Shown piece by piece: positions 25,809 to 34,590 of a stretch of DNA of 64,000 bases. The stretch covers positions 3,720,001 through 3,784,000 of the forward strand of contig OZ245940.1 of assembly GCA_965230045.1 (NCBI GenBank). Direction: 5' to 3'. The notes below the pieces were generated by a model. It was not told the origin of the DNA and did no database searches. It worked only from the letters and a program-made list of their open reading frames with translations. The DNA comes from G963662905 sp965230045. GTDB taxonomy: Bacteria; Bacteroidota; Bacteroidia; Bacteroidales; WRLA01. Numbering within the stretch: the first letter of the stretch is position 1; each line of letters begins with the position of its first letter. The translations under genes and the position numbers were made by a program.

Positions 25809-26564
25809 ATGAAAGACTTCCAACTGGAAATATGCTGCGAAGGCGTGGAATCTGCATTAAATGCCTTTAAAGGAGGCTGCGACCGTATTGAACTCTGCGA
25901 CAACCTATTGCAAGGGGGCACAACACCTTCTGCAGGCATGATTAAATATCTGCGGCAGCAAACACAAAAAGGCATATTTGTTTTGATCAGGCCTCGTCCG
26001 GGCGACTTTTTGTACAGCCGTGCCGAAACAGACGTAATGCTCCGCGATATTGAACAGGCCAGAAAACTAGGCGCCGACGGCATTGTTTGTGGTGCACTAA
26101 ATGCAGATGGAAGCATTGATGAAGGTATAACAAAAAGGCTTATCGAAGCAGCTTCACCCCTGCCCTTTACTTTTCACCGCGCTTTTGACCATTGCATCAA
26201 CCCGCCCGAATGCCTGGAAATCATTATTAAATTAGGTACAAAAAGGCTCCTGACTTCCGGTCAAGAAAGTTCTGCTTTGAAAGGGAAAGACTTAATCAAA
26301 AAACTGGTTGAAAATGCCGGCAGCAGTATCTGTATCATGCCCGGTGGTGGAATAAATTCCGAAAATATTGCCGAACTGGCGGAATATACCGGAGCGAAAG
26401 AATTCCATGCCTCTGCGCGCCACAGTAGAAATTCGGCAATGATGCACCGGATGGAATATCCACGTATGAGCAGTTTTGACAAAAGCCTGATTAACGATTT
26501 TGAAATACGCGAAACAAATCCGGAGGAAGTAAGAAAGATCAGGGAAAAACTGGAATCTGCTTGA
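25809..26564 (+). CDS. cutC: Copper homeostasis protein CutC family
   Basis: The 251-residue TIM-barrel protein matches CutC in its start (L-E-I-C-C-E-G-V-E-S-A), G-G-C-D-R-I-E-L-C, L-L-Q-G-G-T-T-P-S and in the middle T-F-H-R-A-F-D and L-L-T-S-G-Q motifs. CutC has been linked to copper tolerance but its molecular activity is unsettled. It appears to be transcribed from its own promoter at the end of the preceding gene. It ends in a charged helix (P-E-E-V-R-K-I-R-E-K-L). Confidence 0.93.
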   Translation: MKDFQLEICCEGVESALNAFKGGCDRIELCDNLLQGGTTPSAGMIKYLRQQTQKGIFVLIRPRPGDFLYSRAETDVMLRDIEQARKLGADGIVCGALNADGSIDEGITKRLIEAASPLPFTFHRAFDHCINPPECLEIIIKLGTKRLLTSGQESSALKGKDLIKKLVENAGSSICIMPGGGINSENIAELAEYTGAKEFHASARHSRNSAMMHRMEYPRMSSFDKSLINDFEIRETNPEEVRKIREKLESA

Positions 26565-26922
26565 TGTATGCATCAGGTTTTCACCTGCTCAATTCATAAA
26601 ATGCAAACAAAATAATGTAAGCAGCTAAAAATTAAGCGTTTATTAAATTTATATCCTAAAATTGAATTTGTTTGCATTTTACATTGCATTTATTTCAGGC
26701 CATCTGCTTCGTTGCTAAAGCTTTGAAATAGGCGACTATATCTTCAGCTTTAGACGCCACACATCTGACCTGAATTAAAAGCATGAATAAAGCAGGTTCA
26801 GATGAATTTTGAATAAATTTAAGCTTTCGCGCAAATATTAAACTGATTTTTTTTAATTTTGGAACAAATAAGGATGACACTTATCAGAATATAATTATTG
26901 GTTCAATATAAAAATCAAACCC
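26565..26922. other. Intergenic stretch with a hairpin, a shared repeat end and a promoter box
   Basis: CATCTGACCTG (26762-26772) can pair with CAGGTTCAGATG (26793-26804) with one bulged base. The segment 26782-26798 repeats exactly the right end of the element at 937-1143. A TAATTTTG -7 box lies at 26854-26861, 62 nt before the universal stress gene. The 61-codon frame on the minus strand (26695-26880) has no family resemblance and is not called. Confidence 0.45.
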
Positions 26923-27753
26923 ATGGATAGCAATCAGAAAAACGTATTGGTTCCCACAGATTTTTCAGAAGTGTGTGACAACGCCATTAGTTATGCTGTT
27001 GAAACCGCCAAAACAGCCAATTACAAGATTTATTTACTTCATGTAATTGACAAAAACACAAAAACCTCACTTAAAAAAGAAGGTCTTACCGAAGAAAGTA
27101 TCGATGCAAAACTGAAAAGCATTGCTGATAAGATCAAGGCAAACGATCATTTGGAAGTAGAAACCATTGCCCGTGAAGGCAATATCTTCACAACAATTGG
27201 TGAAGTAGCTAAAGAAGTTGAGGCCAATATGCTGATTCTTGGCACCCACGGAAAAGTTGGCATGCAAAAGCTCACCGGAAGTTTCGCGCTGCGCGTGGTA
27301 ACCAGCAGCCCGGCACCGGTTATTATCGTTCAAAAGCGCCCCGTAAAAGGCTTCAACGATATTGTTCTGCCTATTACCAGCGATTCGGGCCCATGGGAAA
27401 AAACCAAATGGGCAACTTATATTGCACAATCATTCAACTCAACCATTCATTTGCTCCATTCCAGCAACGAAGAAGTTGAAAAAGCCATAAAAATCATTAC
27501 AGACCACTTCAGCAACAACAATGTTGAATTTACTGTAAAAAAAGCTGGTGGCGGAGATTTCTCCAAGCAGGTTCTTGATTTTGCAACCGAGCTGAATTCT
27601 GATCTGATTATGATTATGACCAATCCAGATAAAGGATTCTCTACTTTTATCCTCGGAAGCTATGATGAAGAAATCATTTTCAATCAGTCGCAAATTCCTG
27701 TTATGTGTATTAACCCAAGGGAATTTAACTGGACAAAAATTGTTGAGTATTAA
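26923..27753 (+). CDS. Universal stress protein, tandem UspA domains (second copy)
   Basis: The 276-residue protein is a paralogue of 17447-18271: V-L-V-P-T-D-F-S-E-V at the start, the nucleotide-loop-like G-T-H-G-K-V-G-M-Q-K-L-T-G-S-F-A near 107-122, a divergent second UspA fold, and Q-I-P-V-M-C-I-N-P close to the end. It stands alone with its own promoter and terminator, unlike the first copy, which is in an ion-transport operon, so it may serve as the general stress version. Confidence 0.9.
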   Translation: MDSNQKNVLVPTDFSEVCDNAISYAVETAKTANYKIYLLHVIDKNTKTSLKKEGLTEESIDAKLKSIADKIKANDHLEVETIAREGNIFTTIGEVAKEVEANMLILGTHGKVGMQKLTGSFALRVVTSSPAPVIIVQKRPVKGFNDIVLPITSDSGPWEKTKWATYIAQSFNSTIHLLHSSNEEVEKAIKIITDHFSNNNVEFTVKKAGGGDFSKQVLDFATELNSDLIMIMTNPDKGFSTFILGSYDEEIIFNQSQIPVMCINPREFNWTKIVEY

Positions 27754-27772
27754 AATACTTTTAGAATAATTA

Positions 27773-27805
27773 AAAACCGGACTGATTTCAGTCCGGTTTT
27801 TTTTT
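27773..27805 (+). terminator. Rho-independent terminator after the universal stress gene
   Basis: A 12-bp perfect stem, AAAACCGGACTG with CAGTCCGGTTTT, has a 4-nt loop and a following T run. It lies 20 bp after the stop. Confidence 0.9.
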
Positions 27806-27834
27806 GCTTTTAGCAGTTTGGAGCAAAGCCATAT

Positions 27835-28221
27835 TTATGCATCAAAAGCTTCGTTGAGCCGATCGATCATATCCTGCTCCTGCATCACAATTCCGTTGTA
27901 TGCCAAAGCAACCCTGCGCACCGATTCAATGCATAATTCCCTGATTTCGGGCGTAATGTCATCATGGTTTTCGCGAATAAAATCAAGAAAAGTTTCAAAA
28001 GTCTTTTCCTTATCAGCATCAGCGAAGACCAATTGTTCGAATTCAAATTCGGAAAAAATGCTGTTATCTTGATTTGCTCCCGATTTGTCCTGTATAGTTT
28101 GCAATTCCCTTTTTACTATACGGTAAAACTCATCAATTTCTTCTTCCTGAACTTTACCATCCGACTTGGCAATGGCATAAAGCAGTTTTCCAAACTGGAT
28201 ATAAAACTTACTGTAATTCAT
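27835..28221 (-). CDS. TerB-like domain protein
   Basis: The 128-residue, mostly helical, acidic protein resembles TerB-type (tellurite resistance B) domains: the opening F-G-K-L-L-Y-A-I-A-K-S-D-G-K-V-Q-E-E-E-I has the family's D-G-x-V-x-x-E-E metal-binding pattern near residues 20-27. TerB folds bind metal ions or membranes in stress responses, but stand-alone small versions have no known role. It stands alone between a universal stress gene (convergent) and an ion-channel gene. Confident as a gene, moderate as to the domain. Confidence 0.75.
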   Translation of the reverse strand: MNYSKFYIQFGKLLYAIAKSDGKVQEEEIDEFYRIVKRELQTIQDKSGANQDNSIFSEFEFEQLVFADADKEKTFETFLDFIRENHDDITPEIRELCIESVRRVALAYNGIVMQEQDMIDRLNEAFDA

Positions 28222-28289
28222 AATTTTGAGATTTTGGATTCAATTAATTTCTCTGATTTCCAAATATAAGAATAAATGAAAAGCTATCC

Positions 28290-29366
28290 TCAATTTACGG
28301 CTCCTTTTTTGTTATGCTGAAGCAATCCATACTCCGTAAGCATTTGTTTCCATTGTTCACCGTCCATCAATTCTATGAGCAGTGGGTTTATTTTTCGTAT
28401 AATACTGTAATCCATCGCACTAAACCCAAGATAATCGGAATAAAAACGATCCGTCAACAAGTAGGTGTCACCATCCATTTCCATTTGTCCCAGATAAAAC
28501 CTGAGAATCGGTTCATCATAAACAAAAGCTTTTATCCTGCCTGTGAGCATATGCTCCAGTCCTTCACGAACGGAGGGATACATTATGGCATCAATGTGAA
28601 ATTCTTTGGTCATCGCTTCGCTGCTTGACCCCCTGACCGTGCCTGTTGGGATTTTGCGCAAATCGGACAGCTCATTTATTTCGCTGTTCAGTGTATTTAC
28701 AGTTAAGGAAGAAGTGATACCGGCAGTAAAAGAGGATATGATAATTACTGCCGTAAACATCCATATCACCGCAAGAAAACGACCACCAAAAGTTTTGGGG
28801 CTTTTGTCCCCATAACCAACGGTAGTCATGGTTACAGCCGACCACCAAACACCTTCAAATACGCCCTTCCAGCCTTTTGGAAAATCTTCATTTCTCCTAT
28901 TTTCAAAAAGCCAAACAGCAAATCCAAAAACCAAAATCACCAAAAAAAGCCCTCCTATAACACTAAAAAACTCCCAACTGAAAAAGCGTGCCAGTATCCC
29001 AAAAAAAGTAGATTCCTGCGATCGTGTTACAGCAAATGCAAGATCAGAAACATAAACCGGAACAGAAAAATTCATGTATTCCAAACGACTTGCTGTAATA
29101 GTAAGAGGAGAAATGCACAGGTCAATCTTGCCATTTCTCAAAGCACTGATTAAACCGGCTATCGTATATTTTTTGTATTCGTAATCAATATTCAGGCTAT
29201 CGGCAATTTCTTCCCAAAGATCGACATTCAAACCGGTAAAACGGCCATCCTGGCTATAAACAAATGGAGGAGATTCAGAAACGCCCACAATCATTTTTCG
29301 TTCAGACGCACTGACATTAACAATAAGAACAAAAAACAGGAGGAGTAAAGCGCTGAGTTGTTTCAT
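28290..29366 (-). CDS. Prokaryotic ionotropic glutamate-receptor-like ligand-gated potassium channel
   Basis: The 358-residue protein has the GluR0 plan. After a signal peptide (1-20) comes lobe 1 of a periplasmic ligand-binding domain (G-V-S-E-S-P-P-F-V-Y, about 27-120), a membrane helix (about 134-155), a pore loop with T-T-V-G-Y-G-D near 179-185, another helix (about 195-220), then lobe 2 (about 225-345). The filter is of the potassium-channel type. Binding of an amino acid or similar ligand across the two lobes should open a tetrameric pore. No regulator or transporter is adjacent. An amino-acid-binding protein without a channel is ruled out by the pore motif. Confidence 0.88.
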   Translation of the reverse strand: MKQLSALLLLFFVLIVNVSASERKMIVGVSESPPFVYSQDGRFTGLNVDLWEEIADSLNIDYEYKKYTIAGLISALRNGKIDLCISPLTITASRLEYMNFSVPVYVSDLAFAVTRSQESTFFGILARFFSWEFFSVIGGLFLVILVFGFAVWLFENRRNEDFPKGWKGVFEGVWWSAVTMTTVGYGDKSPKTFGGRFLAVIWMFTAVIIISSFTAGITSSLTVNTLNSEINELSDLRKIPTGTVRGSSSEAMTKEFHIDAIMYPSVREGLEHMLTGRIKAFVYDEPILRFYLGQMEMDGDTYLLTDRFYSDYLGFSAMDYSIIRKINPLLIELMDGEQWKQMLTEYGLLQHNKKGAVN

Positions 29367-29441
29367 TGCATTTGGTTTTTAACACACTAATGTAGTAAAA
29401 ACTTTTTGAACCGTCTCAAATTGACACGAAATCCGACAAAT

Positions 29442-29469
29442 AAAAAAAAAGCGGACTCTTTGGCCCGCT
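29442..29469 (-). terminator. Terminator after yidC
   Basis: On the minus strand, AGCGG and CCGCT pair across a 10-nt loop and are followed by nine T. It starts 8 bp past the yidC stop. Confidence 0.7.
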
Positions 29470-29476
29470 TCGCGAT

Positions 29477-31417
29477 TTATTTTCTTTTTTGTTCCAATCC
29501 TTTTTGTTTTGCCATTTCTTCGAGGCGTTGCTGAAACTTCGATTTCTTCACCGGCTTTTTCTTATTGGCCTGGATTTTCAAGCGCAGTTTATCTTCATCG
29601 ACCAATCGGCGGATTGCGAACATCTGTGCAAAAGTTATGAGGTTGGCCAGCAGATAATAATAACTCAATGCCGAGGCATAGCTGTTAAAGAAGCCCAGGA
29701 ACATCAGCGGCATGATGTACATCATGGTTTTCATACCGGGCATTTGCTGTCCGGATGACATCATCTGATTATTGAGGCGTGTATAAATCAAAGTAGAAAT
29801 CGTCATCAGCAGGGTAAACAAGCTCAGGTGATTTCCAAGCGCCCAGCTGATAATCGGAATATCCTGATTCCAGGAAATGATAGCATCGTAAGAAGACAGG
29901 TCAGTAGCCCACAGGAAAGACTGTTGACGAAGCTCGATGGAAGAAGGGAAAAAGCGGAACATCGCAATCAGGATAGGCATCTGCAGGAGCATGGGCACAC
30001 AGCCGGCCATAGGGTTCACCCCGGCTTTTTTGTAAAGTGCCATAGTAGCCTGCTGTTTTTTCATAGCATCTTCCTGCTTGGGAAATTTCTTGCCAATTTC
30101 GTCAATTTCCGGTTTTAAAACCCGCATTTTTGCCGATGACATATAGGTTTTATAGGCAATCGGGAAAAGGACAATCTTAAGGAGCACTGTAAGTATCAGG
30201 ATAATAATACCATAATTCCAGCCAAAGCTTCCGAGGAAATCAAAAACAGGAATAACGGCATAAATATTAATCCAAGCGAGGAGGAAAAATCCCCAACCCA
30301 ATGGAATCTGTTTTTCGAGTCCCAGATCATAAGCGTTCAGGATATTATATTTATTAGGGCCAAAATAGAAATTCATTTCTTGTCGCTCATCCGGGCTGCC
30401 TGCATAAGGAATACCAATTTGCGCATCCATACTTTGCAAATAGTGTTCATTGCTTTCGTTGGCAGGATCCACCATTGTGTTGAGCTCAGCATTCATCAGA
30501 TAATCATCAGCAATAAGCGTTGAAAGGAAAAAGCGTGATTTAAAGGAAATCCAGCGCAGTTTTTCATTTATGATCTCGCTGTCGTCGCCACGTTCAGACA
30601 GGTAATCCACATTATCTTTATAGAGTTTGTAGTAGATTGTGGTTTGGTCGCGCTCTGTTTTAAGGCTTTTTTCTTCACGGTTCAGGTTGGCGCTCCATCC
30701 GAGGTTCAGGAAGCTGTTTCGGACGTTTATGAGATTGCCCATATTTGAAAAATGAATATCAAACCCCAGCATATACGAGCCTTTGCGGATTGTATAAGCA
30801 TATTCCATAAACTGATTGTTCATTTTTCCATCCACGGTATAAAGGCGCATTGCCAGCTCAAGGCTGTCTTTTCCGTCGAGTGTTACCGGATCGGTGGAAT
30901 TATATGGCCTGCCATTGACGTAGGTTTCAAAAAACAGTTCATTGGTATTGATGAGGCGGTTATTGCTAAAAAATTCCATTCCAAAGCGCACCGAACCCGG
31001 CACATACAATGTTAGTGGAAGGGTATCATAGGTTTGATATTTCTTAAGCTGCACCTGTTCTACTTTTCCTCCAAGCGGAGAGAGCGATATTTTCAGGAGG
31101 TCATTCTCGAGCAAAACAGCTTGACCGGAACCTTTTGCCGCAGAAGCAAATACACCGAGTTTATCAAACATAAGCGAATCAGACTGCGCAGCAGCATTCG
31201 GAGCCAACGCATCGCTGTCGGCTTGTTGTTCGGCAGCGTTTTCTGCTTGTAACTGAAGTGCCAGGAGCGAATCGGCTCTGGCCTGCATCACGGCTGCAAT
31301 GGAATCGCGCCTGAATTGCTCCCTCTCAAGTTCTTCTTTTGAGGGCTGCATAAAATAACTCCAACCCAAAAAAAGCACAAATATGGCCACAAGGCCAAAA
31401 ATCGTATTTCTATCCAT
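29477..31417 (-). CDS. yidC: Membrane protein insertase YidC
   Basis: The 646-residue protein has the Gram-negative YidC plan: an N-terminal helix (6-22), a large periplasmic beta-sandwich domain (about 85-350), then five membrane helices. The conserved core includes M-A-L-Y-K-K-A-G-V-N-P-M-A-G-C-V-P-M-L-L-Q-M-P and the late P-L-M-F-L-G-F-F-N-S-Y-A-S-A-L-S-Y-Y-Y block. It inserts proteins into the cytoplasmic membrane alone or with SecYEG. The basic tail (K-K-K-P-V-K-K-S-K-F-Q-Q-R) may contact ribosomes. A mobile element lies 180 bp upstream of its start. Confidence 0.97.
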   Translation of the reverse strand: MDRNTIFGLVAIFVLFLGWSYFMQPSKEELEREQFRRDSIAAVMQARADSLLALQLQAENAAEQQADSDALAPNAAAQSDSLMFDKLGVFASAAKGSGQAVLLENDLLKISLSPLGGKVEQVQLKKYQTYDTLPLTLYVPGSVRFGMEFFSNNRLINTNELFFETYVNGRPYNSTDPVTLDGKDSLELAMRLYTVDGKMNNQFMEYAYTIRKGSYMLGFDIHFSNMGNLINVRNSFLNLGWSANLNREEKSLKTERDQTTIYYKLYKDNVDYLSERGDDSEIINEKLRWISFKSRFFLSTLIADDYLMNAELNTMVDPANESNEHYLQSMDAQIGIPYAGSPDERQEMNFYFGPNKYNILNAYDLGLEKQIPLGWGFFLLAWINIYAVIPVFDFLGSFGWNYGIIILILTVLLKIVLFPIAYKTYMSSAKMRVLKPEIDEIGKKFPKQEDAMKKQQATMALYKKAGVNPMAGCVPMLLQMPILIAMFRFFPSSIELRQQSFLWATDLSSYDAIISWNQDIPIISWALGNHLSLFTLLMTISTLIYTRLNNQMMSSGQQMPGMKTMMYIMPLMFLGFFNSYASALSYYYLLANLITFAQMFAIRRLVDEDKLRLKIQANKKKPVKKSKFQQRLEEMAKQKGLEQKRK

Positions 31418-31598
31418 AACAGATTTTTTCTTCCTGAAAAGCAGGATATGTTTAAAAGCGGCTGCAAAGATAATAAAATCAATAGGGAAAAGAATCCCGC
31501 TTTCCCGGCTTCAACATTTTTCGTTAAAATAAATACGGATCTGTTGTGCAGACCCGTATTTTACCATTAACCAAAAACCAATTAAAGAATCAATATTT

Positions 31599-31895
31599 AG
31601 AGGTCAGTATGTAGGTGCATATTAGTTTTGGCAAATCATAAAAACAATAATGATTTGTTATTGAGTAACATAGATTTCTCCATCCAGCTCTCCGCTTCGC
31701 TATGAACTTCCTGTCGAAATGACCTTTTGTTGTGTTCAAGTGGCAAAGGCGGCGAGGACTTATTTTATATTTTTTATTGTGTCCTCGCCGCCTTTGCCCA
31801 AACAATTAACAAACAGTCATTTCGACGACCAGCGGGAGGAGAAATCTATTTATTCTCGAGCATAAATCATTCTATGTACTTATCTACTGACCTCT
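31599..31895. mobile_element. MITE-like non-coding element, family B
   Basis: The 297-bp element has terminal inverted repeats AGAGGTCAGTA...TACTGACCTCT (inner bases degenerate) and a perfect 10-bp target duplication ATCAATATTT (31589-31598 and 31896-31905). Nested stems: AGATTTCTCC (31672-31681) with 31838-31847, GTCGAAATGAC (31713-31723) with 31816-31826, and the 18-bp perfect GGCAAAGGCGGCGAGGAC (31742-31759) with 31781-31798. Layer for layer it parallels the family A elements at 13391 and 20004. No protein is encoded. It sits in the non-coding stretch 31418-31912, the remainder of which holds the upstream region of yidC. Confidence 0.88.
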
Positions 31896-31912
31896 ATCAA
31901 TATTTTATGCTC

Positions 31913-33994
31913 CTATTTTCTTTGTGGTGTTGCAAAAATCTTGGAATCATCGCGGTAAGAACCCTGATCCTGAAACCAGTCATAAAAGTTTTGACCGCCG
32001 GATTCTGCCCAATCGGCAAATTTCAGATGGCCATCAATAACAGAAGCCCGTTCAATGGGATAATCAAATTGATCGATAATATTTAAAGCCCAGGGCAAAT
32101 TTGTCGATGTTTTATAGTAACGTCCTGTTGAAGGATTGCTATCATCACTTGATGTTCCAAAAAGTGAAAGATCTGCATGGCTTGTAGGTGCTTTATCGGG
32201 AAGATGAACCTCTCTGCCCCTGTTCCGGTTTACCACAATAAAGGGATTGAATGGAGGCGTCCCTGCATCTGAGAGCGCAATGGGCTGTGTCAGGACAATC
32301 TGCAGGCTGATGGTTTCCGGAGCTACATAAGGCGCTGAAGGATCGGTATTAACGCCGGTTCCACCACCCGGGAATTCCATTACCTGATAGGCATTATCAA
32401 AAACAAAAACCACACTTTTTGCCATTCCGGCTTCAGTATTATTGGCAGCCATGCTTACATAATCTTCCGTTATAACCTGACCGCTAATGCTTTGGATCAA
32501 AGAAGGGCTAAAAGGCATTTCAAAGGCAAAACCATTATGGTTTGAAGCGCCAAAAGCCTTTAAAACGAATTCGGCTTGCAGTTCTACCATTTCGTTTTCG
32601 CCATTGAGCACCTGCAAAAAGCGGTAATCCAAAACCATATCATTGAAATCATAATCACCTCGGCTGGGCCATAAATCTTCAAAAGCGAGCGTTCCATAAG
32701 AATTTGCATCCGGATAGAAGTTATCGAAAGCCTTTTCGGGATCATTGGGATAATCGTCAAAGCTATCGGAAACGCCGTCATTATCTGCATCGCTGTCGGT
32801 ATATTCGATAATTCCCAGATTTCCGGTTTCAACGGCTACGATTGGATTTGCGGTAACATAGAACATCGCATCATTAAAATCATTATCGCACCATCCATCC
32901 CTTCTCAGGTCTTCAAAGCCCAAAACAAACAAATCGCGCCCGTTATCGTTCAAAAGCACAGCATGTTGCCGTAATTGCGGGTTTGTTTCAGGGTTTATTG
33001 CCGGATCAGAATAAACAATGTGCTTGCCGCCTGTAACCTGTTGCTGAGATAAACTATATCCATCTGCAACCAAGACCCAACCAATAACGGTGTTTGCAGG
33101 AAACTGACCCAAATACACTTTGTCACCTGATTGCAGATCACCTCCGCTTCCCTGAAATGATGTGTTGGGAAAAATAATCGTAACAGTATCAACATCTTCA
33201 ACCTGTTGTGGCTCATCGCCCAAAAGATATTTATAATAGCCCAGGCTGTTTTTGTAACCCGCTCCTTCATGCACAAAAGTTACCCAAACATCCGCAGGTT
33301 GATCGAGGATCAAGTTATGCACAAAACCATCATCGAGATATTCCGGATGATATTGAGGTACAGGACGGTTTTCGGGAAAAGTTGCGTTCAGATCGTCATA
33401 AAAATCAGGGCTGATTACATCCGGTTCGATCAGATAATCGGGCATACCATTATAATTATAGCCTCCCATATATTTATATACAGGCTGATATGCAACACTT
33501 TTAAAACTATTGCCCAGATCAACAGGCTTAATGGATTTTAAAATTTGCACTTCATTGCGGACACCAAAGCTATAAACTACTTTTTGGTCTGTAATTTCAA
33601 GTTCAACTGCATTTGGATAGCCAATATAATCCGTTCCAACATATAAGGAACCAATGTAGTCGGGAACAGATATTTCGGCCTGGAGCACACCGTTTTTATC
33701 CGATCTGGCTGAAAAAATCTTTCGCCCATCCGCTGTTTCGTCTTCAGGATCAGCAAGATAAACATCAACCCGCACAGCAGGAACAGCTTCGGAGCGTGCA
33801 TTGAGCGTTTTTATATCCAAAGAAACAGTATGCGAAGTTTCAAAATTAAATTCCCCCGGAATATCCAGCTGAGTAATATCTTTATCTGTATCGGACGGAT
33901 CGGATTGTGTTATTTCATCTCGCTTACAAGACAGAAACATCAAACTAAACACAAAAAAATATAATGACAGCTTGAGTGGTTTAAAGGGTTTCAT
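31913..33994 (-). CDS. LruC domain-containing surface lipoprotein
   Basis: Starting at the ATG at 33994 the product has 693 residues and a lipoprotein signal (F-S-L-M-F-L-S-C23); the in-frame ATG at 34069 would put 25 unlikely residues before it. The middle contains a calcium-binding-type segment D-S-D-A-D-N-D-G-V-S-D near residue 400, followed by the LruC block (F-E-D-L-W-P-S-R-G-D-Y-D-F-N-D-M-V-L-D-Y). Proteins of this kind are exported, lipid-anchored and often surface-exposed in Bacteroidota and Leptospira; the role is unknown. It begins with residues K-R-D-E after the cysteine. It stands alone; the stop is 8 bp from the mobile element's target duplication. Confidence 0.88.
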   Translation of the reverse strand: MKPFKPLKLSLYFFVFSLMFLSCKRDEITQSDPSDTDKDITQLDIPGEFNFETSHTVSLDIKTLNARSEAVPAVRVDVYLADPEDETADGRKIFSARSDKNGVLQAEISVPDYIGSLYVGTDYIGYPNAVELEITDQKVVYSFGVRNEVQILKSIKPVDLGNSFKSVAYQPVYKYMGGYNYNGMPDYLIEPDVISPDFYDDLNATFPENRPVPQYHPEYLDDGFVHNLILDQPADVWVTFVHEGAGYKNSLGYYKYLLGDEPQQVEDVDTVTIIFPNTSFQGSGGDLQSGDKVYLGQFPANTVIGWVLVADGYSLSQQQVTGGKHIVYSDPAINPETNPQLRQHAVLLNDNGRDLFVLGFEDLRRDGWCDNDFNDAMFYVTANPIVAVETGNLGIIEYTDSDADNDGVSDSFDDYPNDPEKAFDNFYPDANSYGTLAFEDLWPSRGDYDFNDMVLDYRFLQVLNGENEMVELQAEFVLKAFGASNHNGFAFEMPFSPSLIQSISGQVITEDYVSMAANNTEAGMAKSVVFVFDNAYQVMEFPGGGTGVNTDPSAPYVAPETISLQIVLTQPIALSDAGTPPFNPFIVVNRNRGREVHLPDKAPTSHADLSLFGTSSDDSNPSTGRYYKTSTNLPWALNIIDQFDYPIERASVIDGHLKFADWAESGGQNFYDWFQDQGSYRDDSKIFATPQRK

Positions 33995-34369
33995 AGGCTT
34001 TGGTTTTATAAATGCTAATATACGAAAAAAGGAGGGAGAAATCCAGTAGAAATCAGTTTTCGTGCTCATTTAGAGCGTATTTATGGCTAATTTGAACCTA
34101 TTTGTAGCGAAAACCCTCAAACAAGAATTTCCCGAAAACACAAACATTATCCGAAAACGGATAATTCATAGGAAATCAAGCCATAATAAACTCATTTTCA
34201 GACATATAAACATTATAATTAATTTAGGGTTAATTTATCATCATCATTTTTCGGATAAGGCAGCTTATTAACTAAACTGATGATAATCACATAAAACACT
34301 GAATATAAACATCTTAAATATATCGGCACGGATATTGCATACTAAAATGCAAGGTAAAAGAATATTATT
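33995..34369. other. Divergent non-coding region between the LruC gene and the 45-residue ORF
   Basis: This AT-rich stretch holds the upstream regions of both divergent genes. I see no repeat or RNA structure. A 62-codon open frame here (34083-34271) looks accidental (low complexity, His/Ile-rich end). Confidence 0.4.
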
Positions 34370-34507
34370 ATGTTAAAACTGGTTATTTTGCTCATAATTG
34401 GATTTGTTTCATTGGTTTTGGTCAGTGGAATAATTTTCGCAGTCCGTCATGCACCTCTGGCTGAAGAACAGGAAGACGGAAGCTTACGATATTTAGAAGA
34501 AAGCTAA
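34370..34507 (+). CDS. Small single-helix membrane protein of 45 residues
   Basis: The frame encodes one hydrophobic helix (residues 4-24, L-V-I-L-L-I-I-G-F-V-S-L-V-L-V-S-G-I-I-F) followed by an acidic tail (A-E-E-Q-E-D-G-S...E-E-S). It has an ATG start, lies alone between divergent or separate neighbours, and is followed 21 bp later by a strong terminator, which supports a real short transcript. The family is unrecognised; it could be a regulator or subunit of a membrane complex. Confidence 0.68.
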   Translation: MLKLVILLIIGFVSLVLVSGIIFAVRHAPLAEEQEDGSLRYLEES

Positions 34508-34528
34508 ATTACACTCTTTTCGTTTTTA

Positions 34529-34563
34529 AAAGGCTGCTCACTCCGGGCAGCCTTTCTTTTTTT
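34529..34563 (+). terminator. Strong rho-independent terminator after the small membrane protein gene
   Basis: AAAGGCTGC (34529-34537) pairs perfectly with GCAGCCTTT (34547-34555) and is followed by C and seven T. Confidence 0.92.
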
Positions 34564-34570
34564 ATCTTTG
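34563..34570 (+). promoter_or_regulatory. Candidate -7 box (TATCTTTG)
   Basis: It matches TAnnTTTG and starts at the last base of the preceding terminator, 20 nt before the gene at 34591. Confidence 0.4.
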
Positions 34571-34590
34571 TTGAAAGAAAAATCAAAAAT

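Noticed and set aside
26695..26880. Minus-strand open frame of 61 codons with an Ala/Lys-rich end
   Set aside because: Covers the hairpin and repeat-end region; composition and lack of context suggest a chance frame, not a transposase remnant.
34083..34271. Plus-strand open frame of 62 codons
   Set aside because: Basic, His/Ile-rich with no family resemblance, lies in the AT-rich divergent region, and has no promoter or terminator support.
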